Positions 1 to 5,406 of a stretch of 6,535 nucleotides of DNA are shown piece after piece. The stretch is from Candidatus Peregrinibacteria bacterium CG_4_9_14_0_2_um_filter_41_14 (GTDB taxonomy: Bacteria; Patescibacteriota; Gracilibacteria; UBA1369; UM-FILTER-41-14): contig PFRW01000017.1 in NCBI GenBank assembly GCA_002788755.1, positions 1 to 6,535 of the forward strand, written 5' to 3'. Under the pieces are notes generated by a model. The model saw nothing but the letters and a program-made list of their open reading frames with translations. It was not told the origin of the DNA and made no database searches. The translations under genes were made by a program, and so were the position numbers. The stretch's first letter is position 1. Each line of letters starts with the position of its first letter.

Positions 1-822
1 GAACCCGAAAATCCGAATAAAATCAAAATCGGGTTTATTGGCAAACCAAATGTAGGTAAATCATCTCTGGTTAATAAGCTATTAGGACGTGAACAAGTCA
101 TGGTTTCCGACGTTTCCGGTACAACACGCGATAGTACTTACATCGATTTCACATACAACGACCAAGAATACACATTTGTTGATACCGCCGGTATTAGACG
201 CCGTGGTAAACGCACCGGTATCGAAAAATTCAGCGTTATGCGTACAATTCGCACCATTGAATCAATCGACATCGCTCTCCTAATTATAGACGGTACCGAA
301 GGACTGGTTAAACAAGACATGCACGTTTCCGAATACATTTTAGAAGCCCATAAGGGCCTAATTATTATTGTAAACAAAGCCGACCAAATTAAACCGGAAG
401 AAAAGAATCGATTACTACGCTATTTACAGGCCAAAATGCAATATGCATACTGGGCCCCCGTAATTTTTACGTCTGCAAAAACCGGCAGCAATATCACCAA
501 AATTTTAGAAGTCGCCAAAGAAGCTTTTGAGCAACAACAACAACATATCAATACAAGCGAACTCAATCTGTATATTAAAAAAGCAACACTCAAGCAACCT
601 CCTCAATCACATGCCATCCAAAAACCTAAAATTTTATTTGTAACTCAAGCCGCCAGCAAACCTCCCACATTTGTCTTTTTCTGCAAAAATGCCGAAAACA
701 TGCATTTCTCCTACAAACGCTATCTCGAAAACCAAATCCGCGAAAGATATAGCTTTACCGGCAGTTCCATCAAACTAATTTTCCGCGACAATGTTCGCAC
801 CGATAAAGTCAGCCTAACTTAA
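1..822 (+). CDS. der: Ribosome biogenesis GTPase Der (EngA), C-terminal part, 5' end outside the window
   Basis: The frame is open from base 1 and gives 273 visible residues. Der is a double-GTPase that assists 50S ribosomal subunit maturation. What is visible is the second G domain and the C-terminal KH-like domain: G1 GKPNVGKS (residues 14-21), G2 region SGTTRDS (39-45), G3 DTAG (61-64) followed by the Der-typical IRRRGK, G4 NKAD (125-128), and G5 TSAK (157-160). The KH-like domain covers about 196-263, with KPPTFVFF and SYKRYLENQIRE matching the conserved SYKRYL region. The ATG at 100 is not the start, because it lies after the P-loop; the first G domain must lie upstream of the window. 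G4 reads NKAD where this Der domain usually has NKWD, a tolerated variation. A run of four CAA codons (532-543) encodes QQQQ between the G and KH domains. The stop TAA (820-822) overlaps the convergent gene's stop. Identification is firm. Confidence 0.96.
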   Translation, partial: EPENPNKIKIGFIGKPNVGKSSLVNKLLGREQVMVSDVSGTTRDSTYIDFTYNDQEYTFVDTAGIRRRGKRTGIEKFSVMRTIRTIESIDIALLIIDGTEGLVKQDMHVSEYILEAHKGLIIIVNKADQIKPEEKNRLLRYLQAKMQYAYWAPVIFTSAKTGSNITKILEVAKEAFEQQQQHINTSELNLYIKKATLKQPPQSHAIQKPKILFVTQAASKPPTFVFFCKNAENMHFSYKRYLENQIRERYSFTGSSIKLIFRDNVRTDKVSLT

Positions 823-2027
823 CGACCTTCACGATTTACGTAATCGGTTAAGAAAATCCCAATTATTGAAGCAACCGGAATGGACAAAATTACCCCAAGA
901 ATCCCCAAATAGCTACCACCAATCAACATCGAAACAATGACAAAGATGGAGCTTATGCCCACCGTCTTTTTCATAATCACCGGCACAATCACATTGTTTT
1001 CCAATTGCTGAATCACAAAAAAGACAATAAAAACCACTAACAGTAACAGCATCGACTGATTGGCCACAATTGGCACAGCACCCAAAAAAGCAATAAACGG
1101 ACCAACTACCGGCAATAATTCCATTAAACCGGCCAATACGGCTAATGTTAAGGCGTAATTAACCCCAAGCACCAAAAGCGCAATATAAGTTAACGCCGCA
1201 ATCGACAGCATTAACAAAAATTGCCCCCGTAACCAATAACCAATTTTAACCTGCAACGCTTCATTCTTAACTCTAATATATTTTTCGTAACGAGAGGGGA
1301 ATAAACTGACAATAAACTTTTGCACCGACTCCCGCTCCACAATAAAATAAAAACTTAAAACCAATATTAAAAATAAATTAAAAACACCGTTTGAAAAAGC
1401 GACCAAAACCGCCACAGCATTACCGGCTAACGAAGTTAACTGCCGTGCAATGTCAGTCAAATATTTTTGCACATCAACAAATAAAACACTGATATCCAGA
1501 TCCGTCACATATTGTTGCACCGGTTGCATAATGTAATTTAGCCACGGCACCGAAACATCCCCCTTATTTAAATCAAAAACAAAATTTTGAATATTACCGG
1601 CAACGCCAGCCAACTCCCTTCCTAAAATCGGCAAAAAGCTTGATAAAAAGAAAACCAGAACTGCCAAAGCCAACATATAAATAACAATCACACTCAAACC
1701 ACGTGGAATTTTAAACTTATAAAGCCAGTCCACAGTCGGAATTAGTGCAGCTGCCAACAAATAAGCAATAAACAAAATCAACAAAATCACCCGGATTTGA
1801 TAAACAAACATAGCCGCAACCAACAACAACAAAATCACCAAAACAACTTTTGCCACATTAAACATATCAAACTTAACCAGTGTTTCCACCGGCGGCTTAA
1901 TTTTAGATGGTGGCTTTACTTTTTGATCAATCATCGAAACACGATCCGCACCCAACTTATTTTTTAATCCACTTACACCTTTCTTAATATTTTCAAACAT
2001 TCGACGAATACGTTTTTGAGGAGCCAT
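819..2027 (-). CDS. AI-2E/PerM-family multi-pass membrane protein (putative permease)
   Basis: 402 residues with a basic, soluble N-terminal tail (about 1-55) and then roughly eight hydrophobic segments: near 60-77, 79-97, 112-132, 202-228, 269-290, 292-320, 325-345 and 357-395. The large loop between the third and fourth segments (about 133-200) and the C-terminal signatures WLRGQF (265-270), ELLPVVGPF (303-311) and QQLENNVIVPVIM (340-352) are those of the AI-2E transporter family (formerly UPF0118; relatives PerM, YdiK, TqsA). Members have been linked to autoinducer-2 export or Na+/H+ antiport, but the substrate cannot be told from sequence, so AI-2 transport should not be assumed. The ATG at 2027 has no recognisable Shine-Dalgarno; Met10 (MFENIKK) is an alternative start. 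It follows the 764-residue gene by 31 bp on the same strand with no clear promoter between, so the two are probably cotranscribed. Its 3' end overlaps der by 4 bp. Confidence 0.93.
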   Translation of the reverse strand: MAPQKRIRRMFENIKKGVSGLKNKLGADRVSMIDQKVKPPSKIKPPVETLVKFDMFNVAKVVLVILLLLVAAMFVYQIRVILLILFIAYLLAAALIPTVDWLYKFKIPRGLSVIVIYMLALAVLVFFLSSFLPILGRELAGVAGNIQNFVFDLNKGDVSVPWLNYIMQPVQQYVTDLDISVLFVDVQKYLTDIARQLTSLAGNAVAVLVAFSNGVFNLFLILVLSFYFIVERESVQKFIVSLFPSRYEKYIRVKNEALQVKIGYWLRGQFLLMLSIAALTYIALLVLGVNYALTLAVLAGLMELLPVVGPFIAFLGAVPIVANQSMLLLLVVFIVFFVIQQLENNVIVPVIMKKTVGISSIFVIVSMLIGGSYLGILGVILSIPVASIIGIFLTDYVNREGR

Positions 2028-2058
2028 ATTTAATTGTTACAACAAAACCACTATACAA

Positions 2059-4353
2059 TTACCAACCTTTCTCGGCAACAACTTTCATGACCGCAACCAA
2101 TTGACCAAAAGTTACATTGGCGCCTGCCCCAAATTTTTGATTAAGATGATATTTAGTCATTACCTCTGTGCCATCTAACTCGGCACACACAAACTGTGCA
2201 TAAGGAAGATACCAACTTGTTACCACATTAACCTCAATATCATCAAAACAAAACTGTTTTGGATTCCTATCAATCTGTAAAGAAGTATCACCATGCTGAT
2301 TCATTAAGCCTTCCACCACCAATTTATAAAATTCCGCCTGATTAACATAACGATCCTCATCCAAAACCTGTGACGGATACCCCGAAACCATTTGCTTTAA
2401 CAAAACATCATTTTCCACGGCACGCGTCACCCAACCGGTTTTTACAAAAGTTTTAAAAGGACTCAACATCCAACTGGTACTTTTTAAATCACTAAATCCC
2501 AAATTGGCATCCGCCTCCGGCTCATATCCGGCAAAATCAATGTTCAGCCACTTTGTTAACGCCGCCATAACCTCCCCCCTAGTTAACACACGATCATTAG
2601 CCGGTGTGCCCACAAACTCACTCGCTTTTTGCGCAGTTTTGTAAGCAATAAAAGGGGAGTCATCTACAAACAACGCCACACTATCTAAATCTTCATTAGC
2701 CTGTACCGTAATTAAGTAAATCCCAGCCGGCACAGCCTTACCAGTTACCTTATTAATCCCATCCCATTCTACAATGCCACTATATTTTTTCGCCTTTAAG
2801 TTTTTGTCCAACAAATTAGCCACGGCTACACCATCTTTCATTACATTGATCGTAACATTAGCATTCTGCCCTAAATCAAACGCCACCCGCACTTTTTGCA
2901 ACTGATCCGTTTCCAAAAACAGTCGACTCAAATTCAAATTTGTTACCAAGTCTTGAGCTTCAGCAATTAAAGCTTGCCCGGGCAAAATCTCAATATTATT
3001 AAGTGTTTTAGTTACCTTGCCTACATTTACAACTTTATCTGCATCCGCCGAACTAATCATTTTATACTCATAAACACCATCCGCCAGTTTTGCAATTTTA
3101 TCTAAAGGCACCTCGTAAGTCTGTCCCGCCAAAGCATAAAATCGATCAACAACCTGCACCATTTCACCATTTTTAAAGAGAATCAAAACAACATTCGCCG
3201 GCTTTACAGTTTGCATTTTAAAACTACTATTATCCGACAAATCCTTAACTTCTAAAGCAATGGCATCATAACGCGAAAAATCACCAACAGTATTATTCAC
3301 AACATTTATTGTGCCATATGCTACCGCCGCACCAGCGTTTTGACTATAAGCATCAATCACATAACGATACCGACCACCAGGCAGGCCATTAAGCGCCCAT
3401 TTCACCGAATGCAACTCATCCGCCGCCATTAACTCATCATACGCCGAAATCGTCTTAATTACACCCGTATCCTGTTGAATCGTCACCGTAACATGCGCCG
3501 GCAAATTCAATTTATAACTAATATCGATTGTTTCACCGTTTGACACCACCATTTTGCTAACATCGTGATAAGGGATTTTTAATTCAGAAATAAAATCCTC
3601 ACTTTGACGACCACTTAACCCCAATCCTCGTCCTTTTAAAACAACACTCCGCTTATTAACACCAGAACTTAACGCTAAAATCGTTTCTTTTTTACCAATA
3701 AATTTTGGTGCAAACGTAAGTTCCAACATACCGGTTTGATTTGGCCCCACAACCAACGGCAATTTCGTCAAAATCTGAAAATGTTTGTCATCAATCAGAT
3801 CTGCCGCAATTGTCACAGCCTTACTTGTACTATTTTGTAAAATAACTCGATCATAAATTTGATCATGCAACTCAACACTTCCAAAGTTAACCTCCTTATC
3901 AATAACTTCAAATGCCCCACTAACGCCGGCACTCATAATGCCTACACCTTGCACCCCAACTTCCAACACTTGCCCCGTTTCCTTAACCTTTACCGCAACT
4001 TCACCCCTAAACTGTCCCACTTTTTGCGGCTCAAAATTAAAAGCAACTGTTTGGTCCTGTTCCGGCTGCAACGCAATTTCCTGCTGCACCAAATTAAAAT
4101 AAGGATTTGTCCGACGATAAAACGCCAACGTTAACACACGCGTATCAGTATTTCTAAATAAAGCCGTAGCAACGGCCTCCCCTCCAGCCTCCTCTCCAAT
4201 TTCCACTTCTGCAAAATTCAATTTATCAGATGTCATCAACTCCACCTCACTATGATCCAACGCTCCTACTAAAATTGGCACCAATAACATCAACACCAAC
4301 ACATTCACCAACACCGCCGCGCCAAAATTTTCAAAATACTTTTTCCCAAACAT
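2059..4353 (-). CDS. Exported surface protein with ASH-like, FlgD-like Ig and C-terminal SLH-like domains
   Basis: 764 residues. The N-terminus MFGKKYFENFGAAV plus a hydrophobic stretch (about 11-31) is a signal peptide or uncleaved anchor, so the protein is exported. Residues about 43-139 and 147-245 are two beta-rich repeats of ASH/choice-of-anchor-D type: NFAEVEIGE and NFGSVELHD openings, FEPQKVGQF and FAPKFIGKK middles, and closing GVG or GRG turns. Residues about 258-352 and 470-562 resemble FlgD-like Ig domains; the second contains VEWDGINKVTGKAVPAGIYLITV in two adjoining pieces (528-540, 541-550). Residues 366-450 form a further beta domain. The last part (about 588-760) resembles degenerate SLH repeats, with TRGEVMAALTKWL, FSDLKSTSW and MVSGYP. 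Cys702 and Cys723 could form a disulfide. The likely role is structural: cell-surface attachment or an appendage/envelope scaffold. No enzymatic motif is seen. A strong promoter lies just upstream (4382-4410), and the AI-2E-family gene follows 31 bp downstream. Confidence 0.82.
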   Translation of the reverse strand: MFGKKYFENFGAAVLVNVLVLMLLVPILVGALDHSEVELMTSDKLNFAEVEIGEEAGGEAVATALFRNTDTRVLTLAFYRRTNPYFNLVQQEIALQPEQDQTVAFNFEPQKVGQFRGEVAVKVKETGQVLEVGVQGVGIMSAGVSGAFEVIDKEVNFGSVELHDQIYDRVILQNSTSKAVTIAADLIDDKHFQILTKLPLVVGPNQTGMLELTFAPKFIGKKETILALSSGVNKRSVVLKGRGLGLSGRQSEDFISELKIPYHDVSKMVVSNGETIDISYKLNLPAHVTVTIQQDTGVIKTISAYDELMAADELHSVKWALNGLPGGRYRYVIDAYSQNAGAAVAYGTINVVNNTVGDFSRYDAIALEVKDLSDNSSFKMQTVKPANVVLILFKNGEMVQVVDRFYALAGQTYEVPLDKIAKLADGVYEYKMISSADADKVVNVGKVTKTLNNIEILPGQALIAEAQDLVTNLNLSRLFLETDQLQKVRVAFDLGQNANVTINVMKDGVAVANLLDKNLKAKKYSGIVEWDGINKVTGKAVPAGIYLITVQANEDLDSVALFVDDSPFIAYKTAQKASEFVGTPANDRVLTRGEVMAALTKWLNIDFAGYEPEADANLGFSDLKSTSWMLSPFKTFVKTGWVTRAVENDVLLKQMVSGYPSQVLDEDRYVNQAEFYKLVVEGLMNQHGDTSLQIDRNPKQFCFDDIEVNVVTSWYLPYAQFVCAELDGTEVMTKYHLNQKFGAGANVTFGQLVAVMKVVAEKGW

Positions 4354-4381
4354 AGCAATTTTTTACACGCTAAGATATTAA

Positions 4382-4410
4382 TGTATACGAAAAACACCTA
4401 TGTCTGTCAA
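4382..4410 (-). promoter_or_regulatory. Sigma70-type promoter of the 764-residue surface-protein gene
   Basis: Read on the minus strand, a perfect TTGACA -35 box (4405-4410) is followed by a 17-bp spacer and TATACA (4382-4387, running into TT). The expected transcription start is near 4375, giving a leader of about 20 nt before the ATG at 4353. The same TATACATT -10 form recurs in the putative hicBA promoter, which supports it as the housekeeping promoter type here. No Shine-Dalgarno is visible in the short leader. Confidence 0.7.
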
Positions 4411-4433
4411 CGGCAAAACGTCACATACAAATT

Positions 4434-4502
4434 TTATTTTCCACGAAATTCATCTTCCGCCAATCCTGATTGCAACAAAATAGCATGAAACGTCCCATAT
4501 TG
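4434..4502 (-). pseudogene. Remnant of a hicA toxin gene (C-terminal ~20 codons only)
   Basis: Directly beyond the stop of the orphan hicB-like gene, in another frame, 22 codons end in TAA (4434-4436). The peptide contains GTFHAILLQSGL then AEDEFRGK. This fits the C-terminal helix region of HicA/YcfA toxins, of the form (K)GTLxxILxQAGLxxxEF. It also aligns in register, without gaps, to the end of the intact HicA encoded at 4846-5070 (GLLRKILNDIQL, SIEEY). No start codon and no room for the N-terminal ~50 residues with the catalytic GSH exist, because the hicB stop sits only three codons upstream of the homologous part. The order hicB then hicA on the same strand is the order of the intact pair. 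I infer a deletion that removed most of a cognate toxin gene. The match rests on a short stretch and was judged by eye. Confidence 0.6.
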
Positions 4503-4504
4503 GA

Positions 4505-4723
4505 CTAGACATAATCAAATGTCATAGGAACAACATCAATACTACCAATTTTAACAATATCAGATGTAGACATGTCCTCAAAATACAAAGATAACGCCTC
4601 TTGTAGGCTTGCCAATGCTTCTTTCTTTGTATCACCAAAACTTGACACACCAGTATTCAAAGACAAAGCAACATAAGCCTTCTCTTCCTTCCAAACCACA
4701 GATTTCAACGCGATCTTACTCAT
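4505..4723 (-). CDS. HicB-like antitoxin (orphan; partner toxin deleted)
   Basis: 72 residues. The N-terminal pattern, with beta strands (IALKSVVWKEEKAYVALSL), then TGVSSFGDTKKEALASLQEALSLYFED (helix, about 25-50 in two pieces), is the partial RNase H-like fold of the HicB/UPF0150 antitoxin family. No C-terminal helix-turn-helix or ribbon-helix-helix is present, so it is the short form. HicB proteins neutralise HicA mRNA-cleaving toxins and may repress their own operon. Here no intact hicA follows; only the remnant at 4434-4502 does. It is clearly diverged from the HicB encoded at 5063-5287, so the two are not a recent duplication. The frame and fold pattern are intact, so the protein may still be made, either as an antidote to other HicA toxins or as a decaying gene. 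No Shine-Dalgarno precedes the ATG at 4723. Confidence 0.8.
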   Translation of the reverse strand: MSKIALKSVVWKEEKAYVALSLNTGVSSFGDTKKEALASLQEALSLYFEDMSTSDIVKIGSIDVVPMTFDYV

Positions 4724-4749
4724 AATTCAATACTTAACAGCTAACTAAC

Positions 4750-4765
4750 ATTATTTCAAAATAAT
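4750..4765. repeat. Short AT-rich palindrome upstream of the orphan hicB-like gene
   Basis: ATTATTT and AAATAAT form a perfect 7-bp inverted repeat around a 2-bp centre, 26 bp before the ATG at 4723. The position suits an operator or a promoter-associated site for this antitoxin gene. In such AT-rich DNA a chance palindrome of this size is quite possible. A promoter for the gene should be close by, but no convincing -10/-35 pair is seen; TTGACT at the edge of the neighbouring repeat (4771-4776) has only weak -10 candidates after it. Confidence 0.3.
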
Positions 4766-4769
4766 TTAT

Positions 4770-4814
4770 AAGTCAACAAAGAGACGCCTACCAATTAAAG
4801 TAGGCGTCTCCATT
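4770..4814. repeat. 45-bp direct repeat, copy 1 (downstream side of hicBA)
   Basis: Identical over all 45 bases to 5343-5387 and in the same orientation. It contains an 11-bp perfect hairpin stem, GAGACGCCTAC (4781-4791) and GTAGGCGTCTC (4800-4810), around the 8-base loop CAATTAAA. Identity extends beyond the stem into loop and flanks, so this is a copied sequence and not two independent terminators. The two copies bracket the hicBA pair with nothing else inside. Confidence 0.95.
4774..4810 (-). terminator. Probable intrinsic terminator after hicA
   Basis: On the minus strand the 11-bp stem, 8-base loop hairpin of repeat copy 1 begins about 35 nt after the hicA stop codon and is followed by TTTGTTG, a short and imperfect U-tract. 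Stem strength and position after a stop codon favour a terminator; the weak U-tract lowers certainty. The plus-strand exit (CATTGTC) has no U-tract. Confidence 0.6.
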
Positions 4815-4835
4815 GTCAGCGTATAGCCGGTGACA

Positions 4836-4851
4836 TTACTTTGCCTTATTT
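4836..4851. repeat. 16-bp inverted repeat, left arm (over the hicA stop codon)
   Basis: TTACTTTGCCTTATTT here is the exact reverse complement of 5328-5343. It includes the hicA stop codon (4846-4848) and the bases just after it. With its partner it frames a 508-bp segment holding hicB and hicA. Chance occurrence of a 16-bp perfect pair within some 600 bp is unlikely even in AT-rich DNA. Whether it is a terminal repeat of a small cassette, a pair of protein-binding sites or an RNA-pairing element cannot be decided from sequence. Confidence 0.85.
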
Positions 4852-5070
4852 TCTTAGTTTGTTGTACTCCTCAATTGATAGTTGAATGTCGTTTAAAATT
4901 TTTCTAAGCAGTCCCTTACTTAGTTCTCGATTGTGTATTGGTACTACTGTAGTTCGTCCATCTTCATGCCGGAAAAACACATGTGATCCTTGTGCATCTC
5001 TCTGAGAAAAACCGAGGCCTACAAGTATCTTGATAAGCCTTTTTGGTTTTATGGGGATAAGTTTAGGCAT
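4846..5070 (-). CDS. hicA: HicA-family mRNA interferase toxin
   Basis: 74 residues, normal HicA length, with the dsRBD-like HicA/YcfA fold pattern: an N-terminal basic helix (KPKRLIKILVGLGF, 8-21), then GSHVFFRHEDGRTTVVPIH (28-46) with the conserved catalytic histidine of the GSH motif at residue 30, then the C-terminal helix region ELSKGLLRKILNDIQLSIEEY. All expected key features are present, so the toxin looks active. HicA toxins cleave mRNA and tmRNA and are held inactive by HicB. Its ATG lies inside the end of hicB, with an 8-bp overlap (5063-5070), which implies translational coupling; no Shine-Dalgarno is seen. The antitoxin-first order is the reverse of the E. coli hicAB order. The stop codon lies inside one arm of a 16-bp inverted repeat, and a hairpin follows. 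Confidence 0.92.
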   Translation of the reverse strand: MPKLIPIKPKRLIKILVGLGFSQRDAQGSHVFFRHEDGRTTVVPIHNRELSKGLLRKILNDIQLSIEEYNKLRK

Positions 5071-5287
5071 TTGAAAGTTCTAGATTTTGAATACCAATAA
5101 ATTTTGTTCGCATTACCTCTTTTTTATTTACATTTCTAAGGCATAGCTCTAGCACCTCTTCGAGGTTTTTCATCATGCCAGCTTGTGTTTTGCCCTCTGC
5201 ATGGCAACTAGGGACTGCTGGAATAGAACCTACAAACATTCCATCTTCATCTTGTTCAATGTAAACAGTAAATTGTATTGTTTTCAT
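5063..5287 (-). CDS. hicB: HicB-family antitoxin, partner of the adjacent HicA
   Basis: 74 residues from the ATG at 5287 (MKTIQFTVYIEQDEDG). Beta strands followed by GMFVGSIPAVPSCHAEGKTQAGMMKNLEEVLELCL, here in two adjoining blocks (14-30, 31-48), give the characteristic HicB fold with the conserved P-x-C/G-H/x-A-x-G-x-T motif before the helix. It binds and neutralises HicA. It is the short form with no evident C-terminal DNA-binding domain. The frame stays open up to an ATG at 5386, but that start is rejected: those 33 extra codons include part of the hairpin repeat and the putative promoter, and the family begins at the MKTIQF strand. An intermediate ATG at 5305 is possible but less likely. 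hicB overlaps hicA by 8 bp, making a bicistronic operon. Confidence 0.9.
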   Translation of the reverse strand: MKTIQFTVYIEQDEDGMFVGSIPAVPSCHAEGKTQAGMMKNLEEVLELCLRNVNKKEVMRTKFIGIQNLELSNA

Positions 5288-5319
5288 AGTAAAAATTTTA
5301 AACATCAGTATTTTATCAA

Positions 5320-5349
5320 TGTATAGTAAATAAGGCAAAGTAAAGTCAA
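5320..5349 (-). promoter_or_regulatory. Putative hicBA promoter
   Basis: On the minus strand, TTGACT (5344-5349) is followed by an 18-bp spacer and TATACA (5320-5325, running into TT). The -35 box lies within the end of the 45-bp repeat, so the repeat contributes a promoter half. The -10 form matches that of the 764-residue gene's promoter. The expected start is near 5313, giving a leader of about 25 nt for the ATG at 5287. The spacer is almost exactly filled by one arm of the 16-bp inverted repeat, a suitable place for an autorepressor to bind. Confidence 0.55.
5328..5343. repeat. 16-bp inverted repeat, right arm (in the hicBA promoter spacer)
   Basis: AAATAAGGCAAAGTAA is the exact reverse complement of 4836-4851. 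It sits between the putative -35 and -10 boxes of hicBA and abuts the 45-bp repeat, sharing its first base. Occupancy here by a HicB or HicBA complex would block the promoter. This is position-based inference, since this HicB lacks an evident DNA-binding domain. Confidence 0.85.
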
Positions 5350-5387
5350 CAAAGAGACGCCTACCAATTAAAGTAGGCGTCTCCATT
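5343..5387. repeat. 45-bp direct repeat, copy 2 (upstream side of hicBA)
   Basis: Identical to 4770-4814, 573 bp away, in the same orientation. The hairpin stem arms are 5354-5364 and 5373-5383. It fills the gap between the end of the SLH-protein gene (stop at 5407) and the hicBA promoter. Recombination between the two copies would precisely excise hicBA and leave one hairpin. Confidence 0.95.
5347..5383 (-). terminator. Probable intrinsic terminator after the TSP3/SLH-protein gene
   Basis: The hairpin of repeat copy 2, read on the minus strand, starts about 24 nt after the stop codon at 5407-5409 and has an 11-bp GC-containing stem followed by TTTGTTG. The same hairpin stands at the same kind of position after hicA. 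The imperfect U-tract makes its efficiency uncertain. Confidence 0.6.
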
Positions 5388-5406
5388 AAATATCACACTT
5401 ACAAAC

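Noticed and set aside
138..377. Minus-strand open frame opposite der
   Set aside because: It lies fully antisense to conserved GTPase motifs and has no family features.
532..543. CAA trinucleotide run in der as a phase-variable microsatellite
   Set aside because: Only four exact units, in frame, encoding a linker QQQQ between domains; length changes would not shift the frame.
819..860. Hairpin terminator from TTAACGA (819-825) and TCGGTTAA (843-850)
   Set aside because: Pairing needs a bulge, the loop is long and no U-tract follows.
3859..4134. Forward-strand open frame opposite the 764-residue gene
   Set aside because: It is a shadow of a well-supported minus-strand gene; its product shows no recognisable domain and low-complexity composition.
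4770..4814. Integron attC-like site formed by the hairpin repeat
   Set aside because: The flanks lack RYYYAAC and GTTRRRY core boxes, the stem is a perfect 11-bp hairpin without the bulged bases of attC, and no integrase is seen.
4836..5343. Insertion sequence with 16-bp terminal inverted repeats
   Set aside because: The interior codes only for HicB and HicA, with no transposase, and no target-site duplication flanks the arms. Kept only as a possible non-autonomous element.
4770..5387. CRISPR array
   Set aside because: Only two repeat copies exist, 573 bp apart, with genes between them; there are no regular spacers or cas genes.
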